Positions 1-8,601 of a stretch of DNA of 64,000 nucleotides are shown piece by piece; positions within the stretch are counted from its first letter, which is position 1; the number at the start of each line of letters is the position of its first letter. The DNA is taken from positions 248,001 to 312,000 of the forward strand of contig CAWAMS010000004.1 in the NCBI GenBank assembly GCA_963783245.1, given 5' to 3'. This DNA is from Bog-473 sp963783245 (GTDB taxonomy: Bacteria; Actinomycetota; Acidimicrobiia; Acidimicrobiales; RAAP-2). The notes below the pieces were generated by a model that worked only from the letters and a program-made list of their open reading frames with translations, was not told the origin of the DNA and did no database searches. The position numbers and the translations under genes are program-made.

Positions 1-207
1 GAATCGGTTCATCGCCGCTTCGTGGACACGCCAGTCGTATCCGTTGCGCCAGTAGTCGACCAGCTCTTCGAGCCAGACGCGGTTGGTCCCGTAACGCCAG
101 TCCTCGTTGCCAGGGTCGAGGGGCCATCGAATCCGGGCCAGGCGCTGGTCGAGGTCCTCGAGGACGCTGTCCTCGACGGCGATGGTGAATCGCTCGGGCG
201 TGGCCAC
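1..207 (-). CDS. Epoxide hydrolase, N-terminal part (runs off left edge)
   Basis: The 69 codons visible match the N-terminal domain of the microsomal/juvenile-hormone type epoxide hydrolases of the alpha/beta-hydrolase fold. These enzymes open epoxides to diols. The family pattern is easy to see: FTIAVEDSVLEDL, then RLARIRWP, DWRYGT, LEELVDYWRNGYDWR and EAAMNRF. The catalytic core lies outside the window. The GTG start at 207 lies one codon after, and in frame with, the TGA that ends the monooxygenase gene (211-213), so the two are co-transcribed and probably translationally coupled. Together with the upstream monooxygenase and esterase it suggests an oxygenative degradation cassette. The family call is strong; the substrate is unknown. 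Confidence 0.8.
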   Translation of the reverse strand, partial: MATPERFTIAVEDSVLEDLDQRLARIRWPLDPGNEDWRYGTNRVWLEELVDYWRNGYDWRVHEAAMNRF

Positions 208-210
208 CGA

Positions 211-1747
211 TCAGGCGACGCTGACCGGCTGGCGGGACTCGACGGCCACGCTGGTGCGTTCGGACAACGGGGCCAACGTCTTGGCGAGAAGGCCGTACAG
301 GAGTGGGCCGAACGGCCACTGCGTCACGATGCGACCGGTCGGCGCCTTGTAGTAGTTGTTCGAGACCACCCACGCCGTACCGCGCATCTGGCGGTCGATC
401 CAGCGGTTGTACGCGTCATAGAACGTGGGACGCACCTCGATCGCGGTCGACCCGGTGCGCACGAGACGCTTGGCGCAGTGGACGATGTGTTCGGCTTGGC
501 GCTCCAGGAGTGAGACGATTTCGCCGCCGTTGGTGTTCGGACCGTACTGAATGAAGAAGTTGGGGAACCCCGGCACGGTCATGCCGAGCAACGCCCGGGG
601 TTCGTCGGCCCATGCTTCGTGGATCGTGCGTCCCCCCACACCCACGATCTCGAGGCTGGAGAGGTAGCTGGCCGGCTGGAAGCCGGTGGCCATCACCAAG
701 ACGTCGGCGAGGTACTCGTTGCCGTCGACGTCGACGACCCCCTTCTCGGTCACCGACTCGACGGCATGGGGAACGAGCTCCACGTTGTCCCGCAGGAGCG
801 CCGGATAGAAGGTCGAGTTGAGGATCGGTCGCTTGCCCGGGTAGGGATACTTCGGAGTGACGGCCTCGGCCAGATCGGGTCGGTCCGCGAATACCCGCTC
901 GATGAAGGAGCGGCATTGCTGCTCGCGCAGCGCCGTTGATCTTGGTGCCGGGCCGGTGGATCGCTCCGCCGATCTGGTTCTTCTCGAGCTGGTACGCCGC
1001 CTTCCACCGCGTGATGCGCCGTTGCAGCTTGCTCTGGTAGATCTCGCGCTCTTCGGGTGTGAAGTCGCGATCGCCCTTGGGGACGACCCACCCGGGCTCC
1101 CGCTGGAACAAGTAGAGGTGGTCGACCAACGGTGCGATCTCGGGGACGACCTGGCTCGCCGTCGAACCGGTTCCGACCAGGGCCACCCGCTTGCCGGTCA
1201 GGTCGTGCTCGTGCTCCCAACGGAATGTGTGGAACTTGGGGCCCGCGAAGTCTTCGAGGCCAGGCCAATCCGGGTACTTGGGGTAGTTGAGCAGACCGAG
1301 CGCGCTCACGACGATGTTGGCCTCCACGCGCTCGCCGTTCTCGAGGTTGACGGTGTAGATATGCCTGCGTTCGTCCCAGACGGCATCCCGGACGGTGGTG
1401 CTGAACCGAAAGTGCGGGCGTAGGTCGAAGTCGTCCAGCACCTCTTCGAGGTAGGCCTGCAGTTCGGCTTGTTTGGCGTGTGTGCGGGTCCAGTCGTGGC
1501 TCTTGAACGAGTACGAGTAGAGATGCGAAGCCACGTCGACCTCGGCTCCCGGGTAACGGTTGTCCCACCAGGTGCCGCCCGGCCCTTCGGACTTCTCGAA
1601 GACCGTGAAGGTGTGGATACCGGCCCTCTTGAGCTTCACGGCCGTGGCGATGCCGGCGAATCCGCCCCCGACGATCGCGACCTGCGGCGTCCCGGCCGGC
1701 CCGAAGTGCTTCCGTGCGATAGCGGACTTCATGCCCCCTCCCCTCAT
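211..1747 (-). CDS. Flavin-dependent Baeyer-Villiger-type monooxygenase, frameshifted
   Basis: FAD/NADPH monooxygenase that would insert oxygen next to a ketone to give an ester or lactone. The N-terminal Rossmann motif is VAIVGGGFAGIA, followed by GGTWWDNRYPGAEVDVASH, the Baeyer-Villiger fingerprint FAGPKFHTFRW, and the second nucleotide motif VGTGSTASQ. An extra G near 937-960 breaks the frame. Before it the reading is ...GTKIN; after it LREQQCRSFIERVF continues to the normal C-terminus ending QPVSVA at 211. No other damage is seen, so a base-calling error is likelier than decay. The start at 1747 overlaps the esterase stop as ATGA; a second ATG at 1732 has its own GGAGGGGG. Both partners fit a ketone to ester to acid plus alcohol route. 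Confidence 0.82.
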
Positions 1748-2694
1748 GCCCCCTCCCTTCCAGCCCCACCGCCCGAGCGCGGGGGAGACCCGAGTGCGGC
1801 GCGCAGGTGGTCGATCGCCTCGTTCATCGCCGCGGCACCGGTCGGGATCATCGCTCCCATCGTGAGGAAGCCGTGCATCTGCCCGTCGTAGCGCGCCACC
1901 GTGACCGGCACACCCACGTCGCGGAGACGCTGGGCATAGGCCACGCCCTCGTCGGCAAGCGGGTCGTAGCCGGCGATGACGACGTGGGCCGGGCACACCT
2001 GGCTGAGCGCGCCCTCATCGGCGAAGATCGGCGAAATCCGGGGATCAGCCGGATCACCGTCGCGCACGTAGAGTTCGACGAACCATTCCATGGCCGCCGC
2101 GGTGAGGATGTAGCCGGTCTCGACACTTTTGTAGGAGGCATGGCTCATCGTGGCGTCGATGACGGGATAGGCGAGAATCTGGAACGACAGCCCCGGGACG
2201 AACAGCGCAGCGACGGCGGCCAGGTTGCCGCCTGCCGAGTCGCCGCCCACCGCCACCTTGGCGTCGGGACCGCCTAACTCGTCCGCGTGCTCGATGACTG
2301 CCCGGGTGACGGCGACGGCATCGTCGAAGGCGCCAGGGAAGGGGTGCTCGGGGGCCAACCGGTACTCGGGAACGACGACCACGACGCCAGCCCCCGTTGC
2401 CAGCTCCTTGGCGCTGTGGAGCGACTGCTGCGCGCTGCCGATGACCCAACCCCCTCCGTGCAGCCAGACGAGCACATCGAACGGGCCCTCCCCTTCGGGT
2501 GTGACGACCAGGGAGGGCACGCCGCCCAGCTCCCGTTCGACCACGGAACCGACAGGGATATCGGGTGGCGCGGACAGGGCGGCGGCCGCCGCGGTGCGGT
2601 CGCGCACCTCCTGGGGCGTCAAGGTCTCCATGGGCGGCAAGCCCTGGGCCTGCATGGCGGAGAGAACGGCTGCTGCATCCGGATCGAGTGGCAT
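1744..2694 (-). CDS. Alpha/beta hydrolase, hormone-sensitive-lipase (GDXG) family esterase
   Basis: A 316-residue carboxylesterase of the HSL/GDXG family. The oxyanion-hole motif HGGG is at about residues 79-82, YRLAPEHPFP at 111-120, and the nucleophile elbow GGDSAGG has Ser at about 153. The triad is completed by Asp at about 244 (AGYDPLADEG) and His at about 274 (MHGF). There is no signal peptide, so it is cytoplasmic. The start ATG is preceded by AAAGGGGGA. Its stop overlaps the start of the monooxygenase (ATGA), placing it first in a three-gene operon where it would hydrolyse the ester formed by the Baeyer-Villiger enzyme. That pathway role is inferred from context. Confidence 0.88.
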   Translation of the reverse strand: MPLDPDAAAVLSAMQAQGLPPMETLTPQEVRDRTAAAAALSAPPDIPVGSVVERELGGVPSLVVTPEGEGPFDVLVWLHGGGWVIGSAQQSLHSAKELATGAGVVVVVPEYRLAPEHPFPGAFDDAVAVTRAVIEHADELGGPDAKVAVGGDSAGGNLAAVAALFVPGLSFQILAYPVIDATMSHASYKSVETGYILTAAAMEWFVELYVRDGDPADPRISPIFADEGALSQVCPAHVVIAGYDPLADEGVAYAQRLRDVGVPVTVARYDGQMHGFLTMGAMIPTGAAAMNEAIDHLRAALGSPPRSGGGAGREGA

Positions 2695-2910
2695 TGTGCA
2701 TCCCCCTTTGACTGGCCGCCGACACTACTCAATCGGCACATTCGGTCCCATTCGGAGGACGGGCCGATCGTCCTGTGCGCCAACCGGGCGGGGACGGGTT
2801 GAGGCGCCCTGTGGCATGATCCCCGCCGGGCACTTCCCATTGGGGGGAAGAGCGCTTGGCCCGAAGGACGACTCGGCCAGGTCGCTGCGACCCGGGACAA
2901 CGGAGGCCAC

Positions 2911-3765
2911 GTGGCAGAACTATCGGAACTACTGGAGGTCCTCGACCTCGAACCGGTCGGCGAGGGTCGCTTTCGCGGCCAGAATTTCTCCGAGGGCCCG
3001 GGTGGCGTGGTCTTCGGAGGGCAACTGTTGGCCCAGGCGATCGTGGCGGGGGCCACCATCGACCCGACGAAAGAGGTCAAGTCGATCCACACGATTTTCG
3101 CCCGCGGCGGTGCCCTCGACAAGCCGCTCGACATAGAGGTCGAGGCGATGCACACGGGTCGGGCCCTCGCCAGTGCGACGGTGACCGTGCGCCAGGGTGA
3201 GCGGCTGTGTACCAGGTCCTTGGTCCTTTTGAGCGCGGTCGAACCGGATCTCATTCGGCACAGTGTGGACGCACCCTCGGTGGGGACGCCTGACGATGCG
3301 CCGAAGGGTCCGAGCGAGGGAGGATTCTGGGAGGTGCGGATCGTCGGCGGGGTCGACCTCTCCGACCCTGCGGCGGTGGGGCCACCCGAGCTGTTCGTCT
3401 GGGTCCGTTTTCCTGAAGCGGCGACGAAGGGAGTCATCGGGCAGGCGTTGCTGGCCTACGCCACGGACGGCTTCCTTATCGCCACCGCGATGCGTCCGCA
3501 CGAAGGGGTCGGCCAGGCGATGTCCCACGTGTCGATCTCGACCAGCGTGCTCAGTCACACGCTGACATTCCACGAGCCGATCGACGCGTCGCAGTGGCAC
3601 CTCCTGGCACAGGAAAGCCCGTATTCGGGACGCGGCCGTTCCTACGGTCGTGCCAACATCTTCGGGCCCGGCGGGGAGGTCGTGGCGTCGTTCGTACAGG
3701 ACAACATGATCCGCGACTTTCCCGAGGGTCAACGCCCGCAGCACGGGGAGCGCTCGGCCTTCTGA
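2911..3765 (+). CDS. Acyl-CoA thioesterase, TesB-like double hot-dog
   Basis: A 284-residue protein of the TesB/acyl-CoA thioesterase II type, which hydrolyses acyl-CoA to free acid and CoA. The N-terminal hot-dog contains GVVFGGQLLAQAIVAG and SIHTIFARGG, both typical of the family. The C-terminal half has SISTSVLSHTLTFHEPIDAS and the late GRGRSYGRANIFGPGGEVVASF with QDNMIR, the usual TesB ending. The GTG start is chosen because CGGAGG sits at 2901-2906. It stands alone, divergent from the esterase operon across a 216-bp gap and upstream of a SnoaL-like gene. It could release CoA or trim dead-end thioesters during side-chain degradation. Confidence 0.85.
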   Translation: MAELSELLEVLDLEPVGEGRFRGQNFSEGPGGVVFGGQLLAQAIVAGATIDPTKEVKSIHTIFARGGALDKPLDIEVEAMHTGRALASATVTVRQGERLCTRSLVLLSAVEPDLIRHSVDAPSVGTPDDAPKGPSEGGFWEVRIVGGVDLSDPAAVGPPELFVWVRFPEAATKGVIGQALLAYATDGFLIATAMRPHEGVGQAMSHVSISTSVLSHTLTFHEPIDASQWHLLAQESPYSGRGRSYGRANIFGPGGEVVASFVQDNMIRDFPEGQRPQHGERSAF

Positions 3766-3790
3766 CTCGGGAGCCACCCCGGGCACCAGC

Positions 3791-3850
3791 TGACCGGCTC
3801 ACCGCTGACCGGCTGACCGGTGACCGGCTCACCGCTGACCGGCTGACCGG
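3791..3850. repeat. 30-bp tandem repeat, two copies, built from TGACCGGC words
   Basis: The 30-bp unit at 3791-3820 is repeated exactly at 3821-3850. Each unit is itself made of short TGACCGG/TCACCG words, and a partial third copy follows. A perfect 14-bp palindrome, CCGGCCCGGGCCGG, lies just after at 3855-3868. The array fills the gap between the thioesterase stop and the SnoaL-like gene. No coding potential is evident. Confidence 0.85.
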
Positions 3851-3945
3851 CTGACCGGCCCGGGCCGGGCCTCGGTGTGCCGGGTGCAGTACGTTGGCTT
3901 GCGCACCAGAAGGATCGCGCCAGGCACCGGGGGAGGGGATGTTCC

Positions 3946-4341
3946 ATGTCAGACCAAGAGGTCGTCGAGGAGTACCTACGCACGTTCGCGGCATTCGACT
4001 GGGAGGGTTTCGCCGCAATTCTGGCGGATGAGAATCTGCGCCGGGTCGGGCCCTTCATGGACGTGATCGAGACGAAGGAGGACTACGTCGACTTCCTCAG
4101 CAAGCTGATGCCCACCTTGATCAACTACGAAGTACGCGTCGATCGTGTTTCGGACTGCGGGTCGAAGCGCTTCCTGGTGGAACTGAGCGAGATCTTCGAC
4201 GTCGACGGGGTCCGGACGGAGTACCCCCAGGCTGACCTGTTCGAAGTGAACGCCGCTGGGAAGATCAGCGGGGTGAGCATCTTCATGAAGGTGCCCGGAA
4301 GCCAACCACCCGTGGCCGGAGCCAGCGCCGCGGATCGGTAG
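3946..4341 (+). CDS. SnoaL/NTF2-like small protein
   Basis: A 131-residue protein with the pattern of the SnoaL-like/NTF2-like cone fold: N-terminal helix EEYLRTFAAFDWEGFAAIL, then DENLRRVGPFMD, and later strands RFLVELSEIF and GKISGVSIFMKVPGS. Such proteins include steroid delta-isomerase-like enzymes, limonene-epoxide-hydrolase-like enzymes and non-catalytic binding proteins, so the reaction cannot be named. The ATG at 3946 follows GGGAGGGG at 3931-3938, which favours it over upstream in-frame starts. It precedes two MaoC genes and may act on the same acyl or ring substrate. Confidence 0.7.
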   Translation: MSDQEVVEEYLRTFAAFDWEGFAAILADENLRRVGPFMDVIETKEDYVDFLSKLMPTLINYEVRVDRVSDCGSKRFLVELSEIFDVDGVRTEYPQADLFEVNAAGKISGVSIFMKVPGSQPPVAGASAADR

Positions 4342-4377
4342 TGGACCACCATTGCGCTACGGGGCACGTGCCACCCC

Positions 4378-4912
4378 ATGAGTGAGCTCGGTTCGACGGG
4401 GTACGACATTGCCGTCGGGACCTACGAAGATGCACTGTCGATGGTCGGGTACACCACGCCGGTCCGCTTTGGTGAGGTGCCGGTGAACGTTGGCATGGTC
4501 CGGTATTTCGCAGCCATGGTCCACGACGCCAATGCGGGGTTCTGGGACGAGGACTTCGCGGCGAGGGAGTGGGGTGGGGTGCATCTCGCCTCCGGCCATG
4601 CTGATGACGTGGGTCATCCCGATCGAATGGAGGCCCGGGGGCGCCCTGCCGATGCCGTTGCTCACGGCCCGGGTCCCCCTCCCGGGCAGCACGTTTGTCA
4701 ACGCATCGAACGAAACCGAATTCTTCCGGCCCATTCGGGTCGGCGACATCCTCAACGTCACCGAGGAGCTGGTGGCGGTGTCGGCGGAGAAGCGGACCGC
4801 GATCGGCTCAGGACACTTCGTCACGACGTGCAGCACCTTCCGGCGGCAGGATGGAACCATGGTGGCCCGCATGACGAACGTCCTGTTCCGGTTCGACCCG
4901 GACGCCGCATGA
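4378..4912 (+). CDS. MaoC-like hot-dog dehydratase subunit, frameshifted
   Basis: Hot-dog fold protein of the MaoC N-terminal/FAS1-like dehydratase type. The first part reads TPVRFGEVPVNVGMVRYFAAM and HDANAGFWDEDFA. After an extra base near 4582-4586 the other frame continues ISPPAMLMTWVIP, then FVNASNETEFFRPIRVGDIL and ARMTNVLFRFDPD. Joined length is about 178 residues. The gene ends in ATGA overlap with a second MaoC gene, as in steroid side-chain hydratases built from two unlike MaoC subunits (the ChsH1-ChsH2 type). The predicted role is hydration of an enoyl-CoA in a heteromer with its neighbour; the pairing is inferred from organisation. Confidence 0.72.
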
Positions 4913-5394
4913 TCGAAGGCGTCGACTACACCCAACGCTTCTTCGAAGACGTCGAGCCCGGCGACGAGATCCCACGTGTCGAAGACGAGATCACCTACCG
5001 CCGCGTGATCATGAACCCGGCGACGACGTGGGACTACTTTCCGGGGCACCACGATCCCGAGTACGCCCGGGCCCAGGGTCAGCCGACCATCTATGTGAAC
5101 ACGATGCACTTTTTGGGCTTCGCCGATCGCGTCGTCAGCGAATGGGCGGGCCCACGCTCATTTCTGGTGCGTCGGAAGGTGGCCACCCTCATGTCGCTCT
5201 ATGCGGGCGACACCATGGTGGGGAGCGGCCGCGTCGTGGGCACGCGCCGCGAGGAGCAGGACGGCTACGTCAGGCATCTGGTCGACGTCGAGCTCACGAT
5301 CGGCAATCAGCGCGGGGACCGTTGCGCATCGGTGACCGCCACCATCGCGCTCCCGTCCCGCGAGGGCGCCGAGAAGTCTCGATTGTGGTGGTGA
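4909..5394 (+). CDS. MaoC-like hot-dog hydratase subunit
   Basis: A 161-residue MaoC-family hydratase. It begins MIEGVDYTQRFFEDVEPGDEIP, a normal MaoC opening, and carries the family segment PGHHDPEYARAQGQPTIYVN, where the usual D-x-N-P-x-H region is replaced by GHHDPEYA. GFADRVVSEWAGP follows. Whether the Asp/His catalytic pair is complete is unclear, which fits a heteromeric hydratase where only one subunit is fully catalytic. Its ATG overlaps the TGA of the preceding MaoC gene. The following CoA-transferase starts 48 bases downstream. Confidence 0.75.
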   Translation: MIEGVDYTQRFFEDVEPGDEIPRVEDEITYRRVIMNPATTWDYFPGHHDPEYARAQGQPTIYVNTMHFLGFADRVVSEWAGPRSFLVRRKVATLMSLYAGDTMVGSGRVVGTRREEQDGYVRHLVDVELTIGNQRGDRCASVTATIALPSREGAEKSRLWW

Positions 5395-5442
5395 GGTGCG
5401 CGCCGGGGGCGGCGGGTGTCATGCATCCGTCGCAAGGGTGAC

Positions 5443-7856
5443 GTGACGGGGCGGCCGACGCCCGTCGAAGGCCTCCGAGTCCTCGACATGAGTGATCGCA
5501 TCGCGGGGGCCTACTGCACCAAGCTGCTGGTGGACGTGGGCGCAGAGGTGATCAAGCTGGAAACGGCTGCGGGCGACCCGCTGCGGCAGGAGGGAGCACT
5601 GTTCTCGTATCTCTGCGCCGGCACCCAGAGCGTCGTGGCCGAGCCGGGCGATCGGGACACCTTGGCCGAGCTCGTCCGATGGAGTGACGCCGTGGTGCTG
5701 ACGTGTGGTCGGAGGGAAGCCACGGCGACGGCTCGCGATCCCGCCGCATTGGCGGCCGTCCACCCGGGAGTGGTCGTGGTGTCCGTGACCGACTTCGGTT
5801 GGACCGGACCGTGGGAGGAGCGTCCGGCGACCGAGTTCACCTTGCAGGCGCTCTGCGGCGCGACCGGATTCCGCGGCTTTCCCGACGGTCCGCCGGTGTC
5901 GGTCGGTGGCCGCATCGGCGAGTTCGTGGGTGGTGTGTACGCCGCGCTGGCCATCCTGGCGGCACGGCGTTGTGCGCAGACGGGTGGCAGCGTGGCCCCG
6001 GAATTCCCACGTCGACCTCTCACTGCTCGAATGCATGACCCAATCGATGCAGGGCCACGAATGGCTGCATGCGTCCTTGATGGGCCTTCGCGAGTTCACA
6101 CGTTCGGTCGAGATCCCATCCATCGAACCGGCCAAGGATGGATGGGTGGGCATGTCAATGGTCACCGGCCAGCAGTGGCGCGACTTTGCCACCATGGTCG
6201 AACAACCGCAGTTGGTGGACGATCCGGAGCTCTGTCTGCAGCTGGGTCGGTGGCCGCGCCGCAACGAGGTCTACGCGCTGATTCATCCATGGCTCGCCGC
6301 CCGGACGGTGGCCGAAGTCGTGGATCTCGCCAGTCTGTTCCGCGTTCCCATGGCGGCTCTGGGCAACGGTGCCACCATCCCGGAGATGGATCACTTCGTG
6401 GCACGACGCGTCTTCGTCGACAACCCGGCGGGCTTTCGCCAGCCACGACCCCCATGGCAGATGTCGCGCTGCGACCCGGCGCCGCTGCGCGCAGCCCCTG
6501 ACCTCGGTTCGCACCACGCACCCGACACGTCGTCGAAACCCGCCGCATCCCCGGCCCCGGCCCCGGCCCCCGCCCAAGCCCCCGCCCAAGCCCCCGCCTC
6601 CGCTACCGGCCCACCTGCCGGTACTTCCTCGTCGCTTCCTCTTTCTGGCACGCGCGTCATCGACTTCACGGCATTCTGGGCGGGGCCGTCGGCGACGTTC
6701 ATCCTCGGGGCGCTCGGTGCCGACGTGGTGAAGATCGAGTCGATCCAGCGGCCCGATGGGATGCGATTCGCCGGGGGCCCGGGGGTGGCCGACGAGCGGT
6801 GGTGGGAGCACAGCTGGATCTTTCACGGGGTCAACGCCGGGAAGCGGTCCGTCACCCTCGACCTGGGCGACCCCGAAGGCCTCCGTCTCGTCCGTTCGCT
6901 CATTGAGGGAGCCGACGTGGTGGTCGAGAACTTCTCCCCGCGGGTCATCGAACAGTTCGGGCTCGGCTGGGAGCAGCTGCACTCCGGACATCCGCATTTG
7001 ATCATGGTGCGCATGCCGGCGTTCGGGCTCGACGGCCCCTGGCGCGACCGTGTCGGCTTCGCTCCGACCATGGAACAGCTGTCGGGAATGGCGTGGCGGA
7101 CCGGGTTCAGGGATGGGCCACCGATGGCGCCGCGAGGGGCATGCGACCCAATCGCCGGGGCGCACGCCGTCGTCGCATTGCTGGCCGCACTTTCGTATCG
7201 AGACCGGACGGGTGAGGGGCAGTTGGTGGAGGTTCCGATGGTCGAGGTGGCGCTCAACCTCACGGCGGAACAGGTCATCGAACAGCAGGTGCACGGCATT
7301 GTTCTCGAACGCGACGGAAACCGGGGGGTCGGCGCGCCGCAGAACGTCTACCGGTGCGCCGGGGACGATGCGTGGATCGCAGTGGCCGTCGAGACGGATG
7401 CGCAGTGGTCCGCCATGGTGGGCGTACTCGGCTCACCGGCCTGGGCCGACGCTCGCCGCGCTCGCCACGTCGGCCGGCCGTCGCCGGGCGCACGACGAGC
7501 TCGATGCCCACCTGTCGACCTGGTTCGCCTCCCGCCCGGTGGCCGACGCCGTCGCTCCATTGCTCGCCGCAGGAGTGCCGGCAGCCGAAGTCGTGCTGCC
7601 TCCCGCCGTCATCGACAACGACCAGCTGGTGGACCGGGACTTCTTCGAGTGGCTTCACCACCCCGCTGCCGGATGGCAACCCTATGCCGGGTTGCCGTTC
7701 CACGACCCGCCTGCAGGAGGGTGGTGCCATGGTCCCCCACCCATGTTGGGGCAGCACAACGATGAGGTCCTGGGGTCCGAGCTCGGCCTGGCGCGCGAAG
7801 CGCTCGACGAACTTCGCGCACGTCAGGTGATCGGCGACCGTCCGTCCGGTCTCTGA
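5443..7856 (+). CDS. Two-domain CaiB/BaiF (type III) CoA-transferase, frameshifted twice
   Basis: About 804 residues when joined, twice the length of a normal CaiB/BaiF enzyme. Domain 1 starts VEGLRVLDMSDRIAGAYCTKLL and runs to the QPRPPW segment. A Pro/Ala-rich linker at about 6540-6630 follows, then domain 2 starts SGTRVIDFTAFWAGPSATF. Domain 2 keeps the Asp position expected to form the CoA-thioester intermediate (ACDPIAGAH); the aligned site in domain 1 is Glu (GEFVGGVY). Extra bases near 5990-6000 (a CCCC run) and 7450 shift the frame; coding similarity resumes at once on both sides. The GTG at 5443 has AAGGGTG upstream. The C-terminus ends IGDRPSGL, like the paralogue at 21674. Confidence 0.8.
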
Positions 7857-8503
7857 GGCGCCTCGTCCCATGGCCGGCCCCAACGGTTCAGGTAGGCCAC
7901 TTCGCCGACGGGTCTGCGACGGGCCGGATGCAGCTCGTCGCCGAGCAAGTGGGCGATCGGGATGAGCGCGGCCTGGGTGACGCCGTCGGGGATGCCCAGC
8001 ACCTCGGCCATGGCTTCATTGCGCTCGGTGTGGACCGTTGTCATGGCCGAGATCAGGCCGCGGCTGCGCAGCGCGAGCTGCAGGCTCCAGACCGCCGGAT
8101 AGATCGACGCATAGAGGGCGGCGGCCTGTGCCGGGGTGCTGGTCGGTGTCAGCCTTCCCTTGATGCACGCCACGACGAGCACGGGTACCCGGTCGAGGTT
8201 GGTGGCCAGATGCCAGGCGCCATCGAGCATGCGGTCGCCCGATGCCAGCACCTGGACCGGCCTTCGTCCCCCCGATGCCGTTTCAAGAGCATCGAGGTAG
8301 AGATCGCGCACGCCTTTCTTGACCGCCGGGTCGGTCACGACGATCCACCGCCAACCCTGGAGGTCCCCGCCGGTCGGTGCCTGCAGCGCCAGCTCGAGAC
8401 ACTCCCTGACGACGTGGAGATCGACCGGGCGGTCCAGGTCGAGTCGGCGGCGGACGGTGCGGGTGGTGCTGAGCACCCAGTCGATGGAACCGGGTTCGCT
8501 CAC
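7823..8503 (-). CDS. Nitroreductase-family FMN oxidoreductase
   Basis: A 226-residue nitroreductase-fold protein. It opens with STTRTVRRRLDLDRPV, the FMN-phosphate-binding region of the family, followed by LELALQAPTGGDLQGWRW. YPAVWSLQLALRSRGLIS lies later, and PIAHLLGD near the C-terminus. Nitroreductase-fold enzymes reduce nitro groups, quinones, enones or flavins; the substrate here cannot be assigned. The GTG start at 8501-8503 coincides with the left end of the duplicated Rieske cassette. The 3' end overlaps the CoA-transferase gene by 34 bases in a convergent arrangement. A second nitroreductase lies at 19081. Confidence 0.8.
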   Translation of the reverse strand: MSEPGSIDWVLSTTRTVRRRLDLDRPVDLHVVRECLELALQAPTGGDLQGWRWIVVTDPAVKKGVRDLYLDALETASGGRRPVQVLASGDRMLDGAWHLATNLDRVPVLVVACIKGRLTPTSTPAQAAALYASIYPAVWSLQLALRSRGLISAMTTVHTERNEAMAEVLGIPDGVTQAALIPIAHLLGDELHPARRRPVGEVAYLNRWGRPWDEAPQRPDGRSPIT

Positions 8504-8531
8504 CCCGCACCCCCTCGGGGCACCGGGGTCG

Positions 8532-8556
8532 AGAATAGCATTCTGGTATTCTAGAG
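8532..8556. promoter_or_regulatory. Putative operator, AGAAT-N3-ATTCT palindrome with a third half-site
   Basis: An AT-rich island upstream of the Rieske gene contains the perfect 13-bp inverted repeat AGAATAGCATTCT (8532-8544), followed after three bases by another ATTCT. That gives three half-sites at 8-bp steps. It is the size and symmetry of a TetR/MarR-type operator. The same block is conserved in copy B at 25374-25398. A TetR-family gene lies at 14531, but there is no direct evidence that it binds here. Confidence 0.5.
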
Positions 8557-8601
8557 TCAGAGTAAAGCGGCCGCGTGGGCCGATGGGGAGGGTGAAGCCC
8601 G

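Noticed and set aside
3855..3868. Perfect palindrome CCGGCCCGGGCCGG as a terminator
   Set aside because: It has no loop and no T-run; it is more likely part of the GC-rich tandem repeat.
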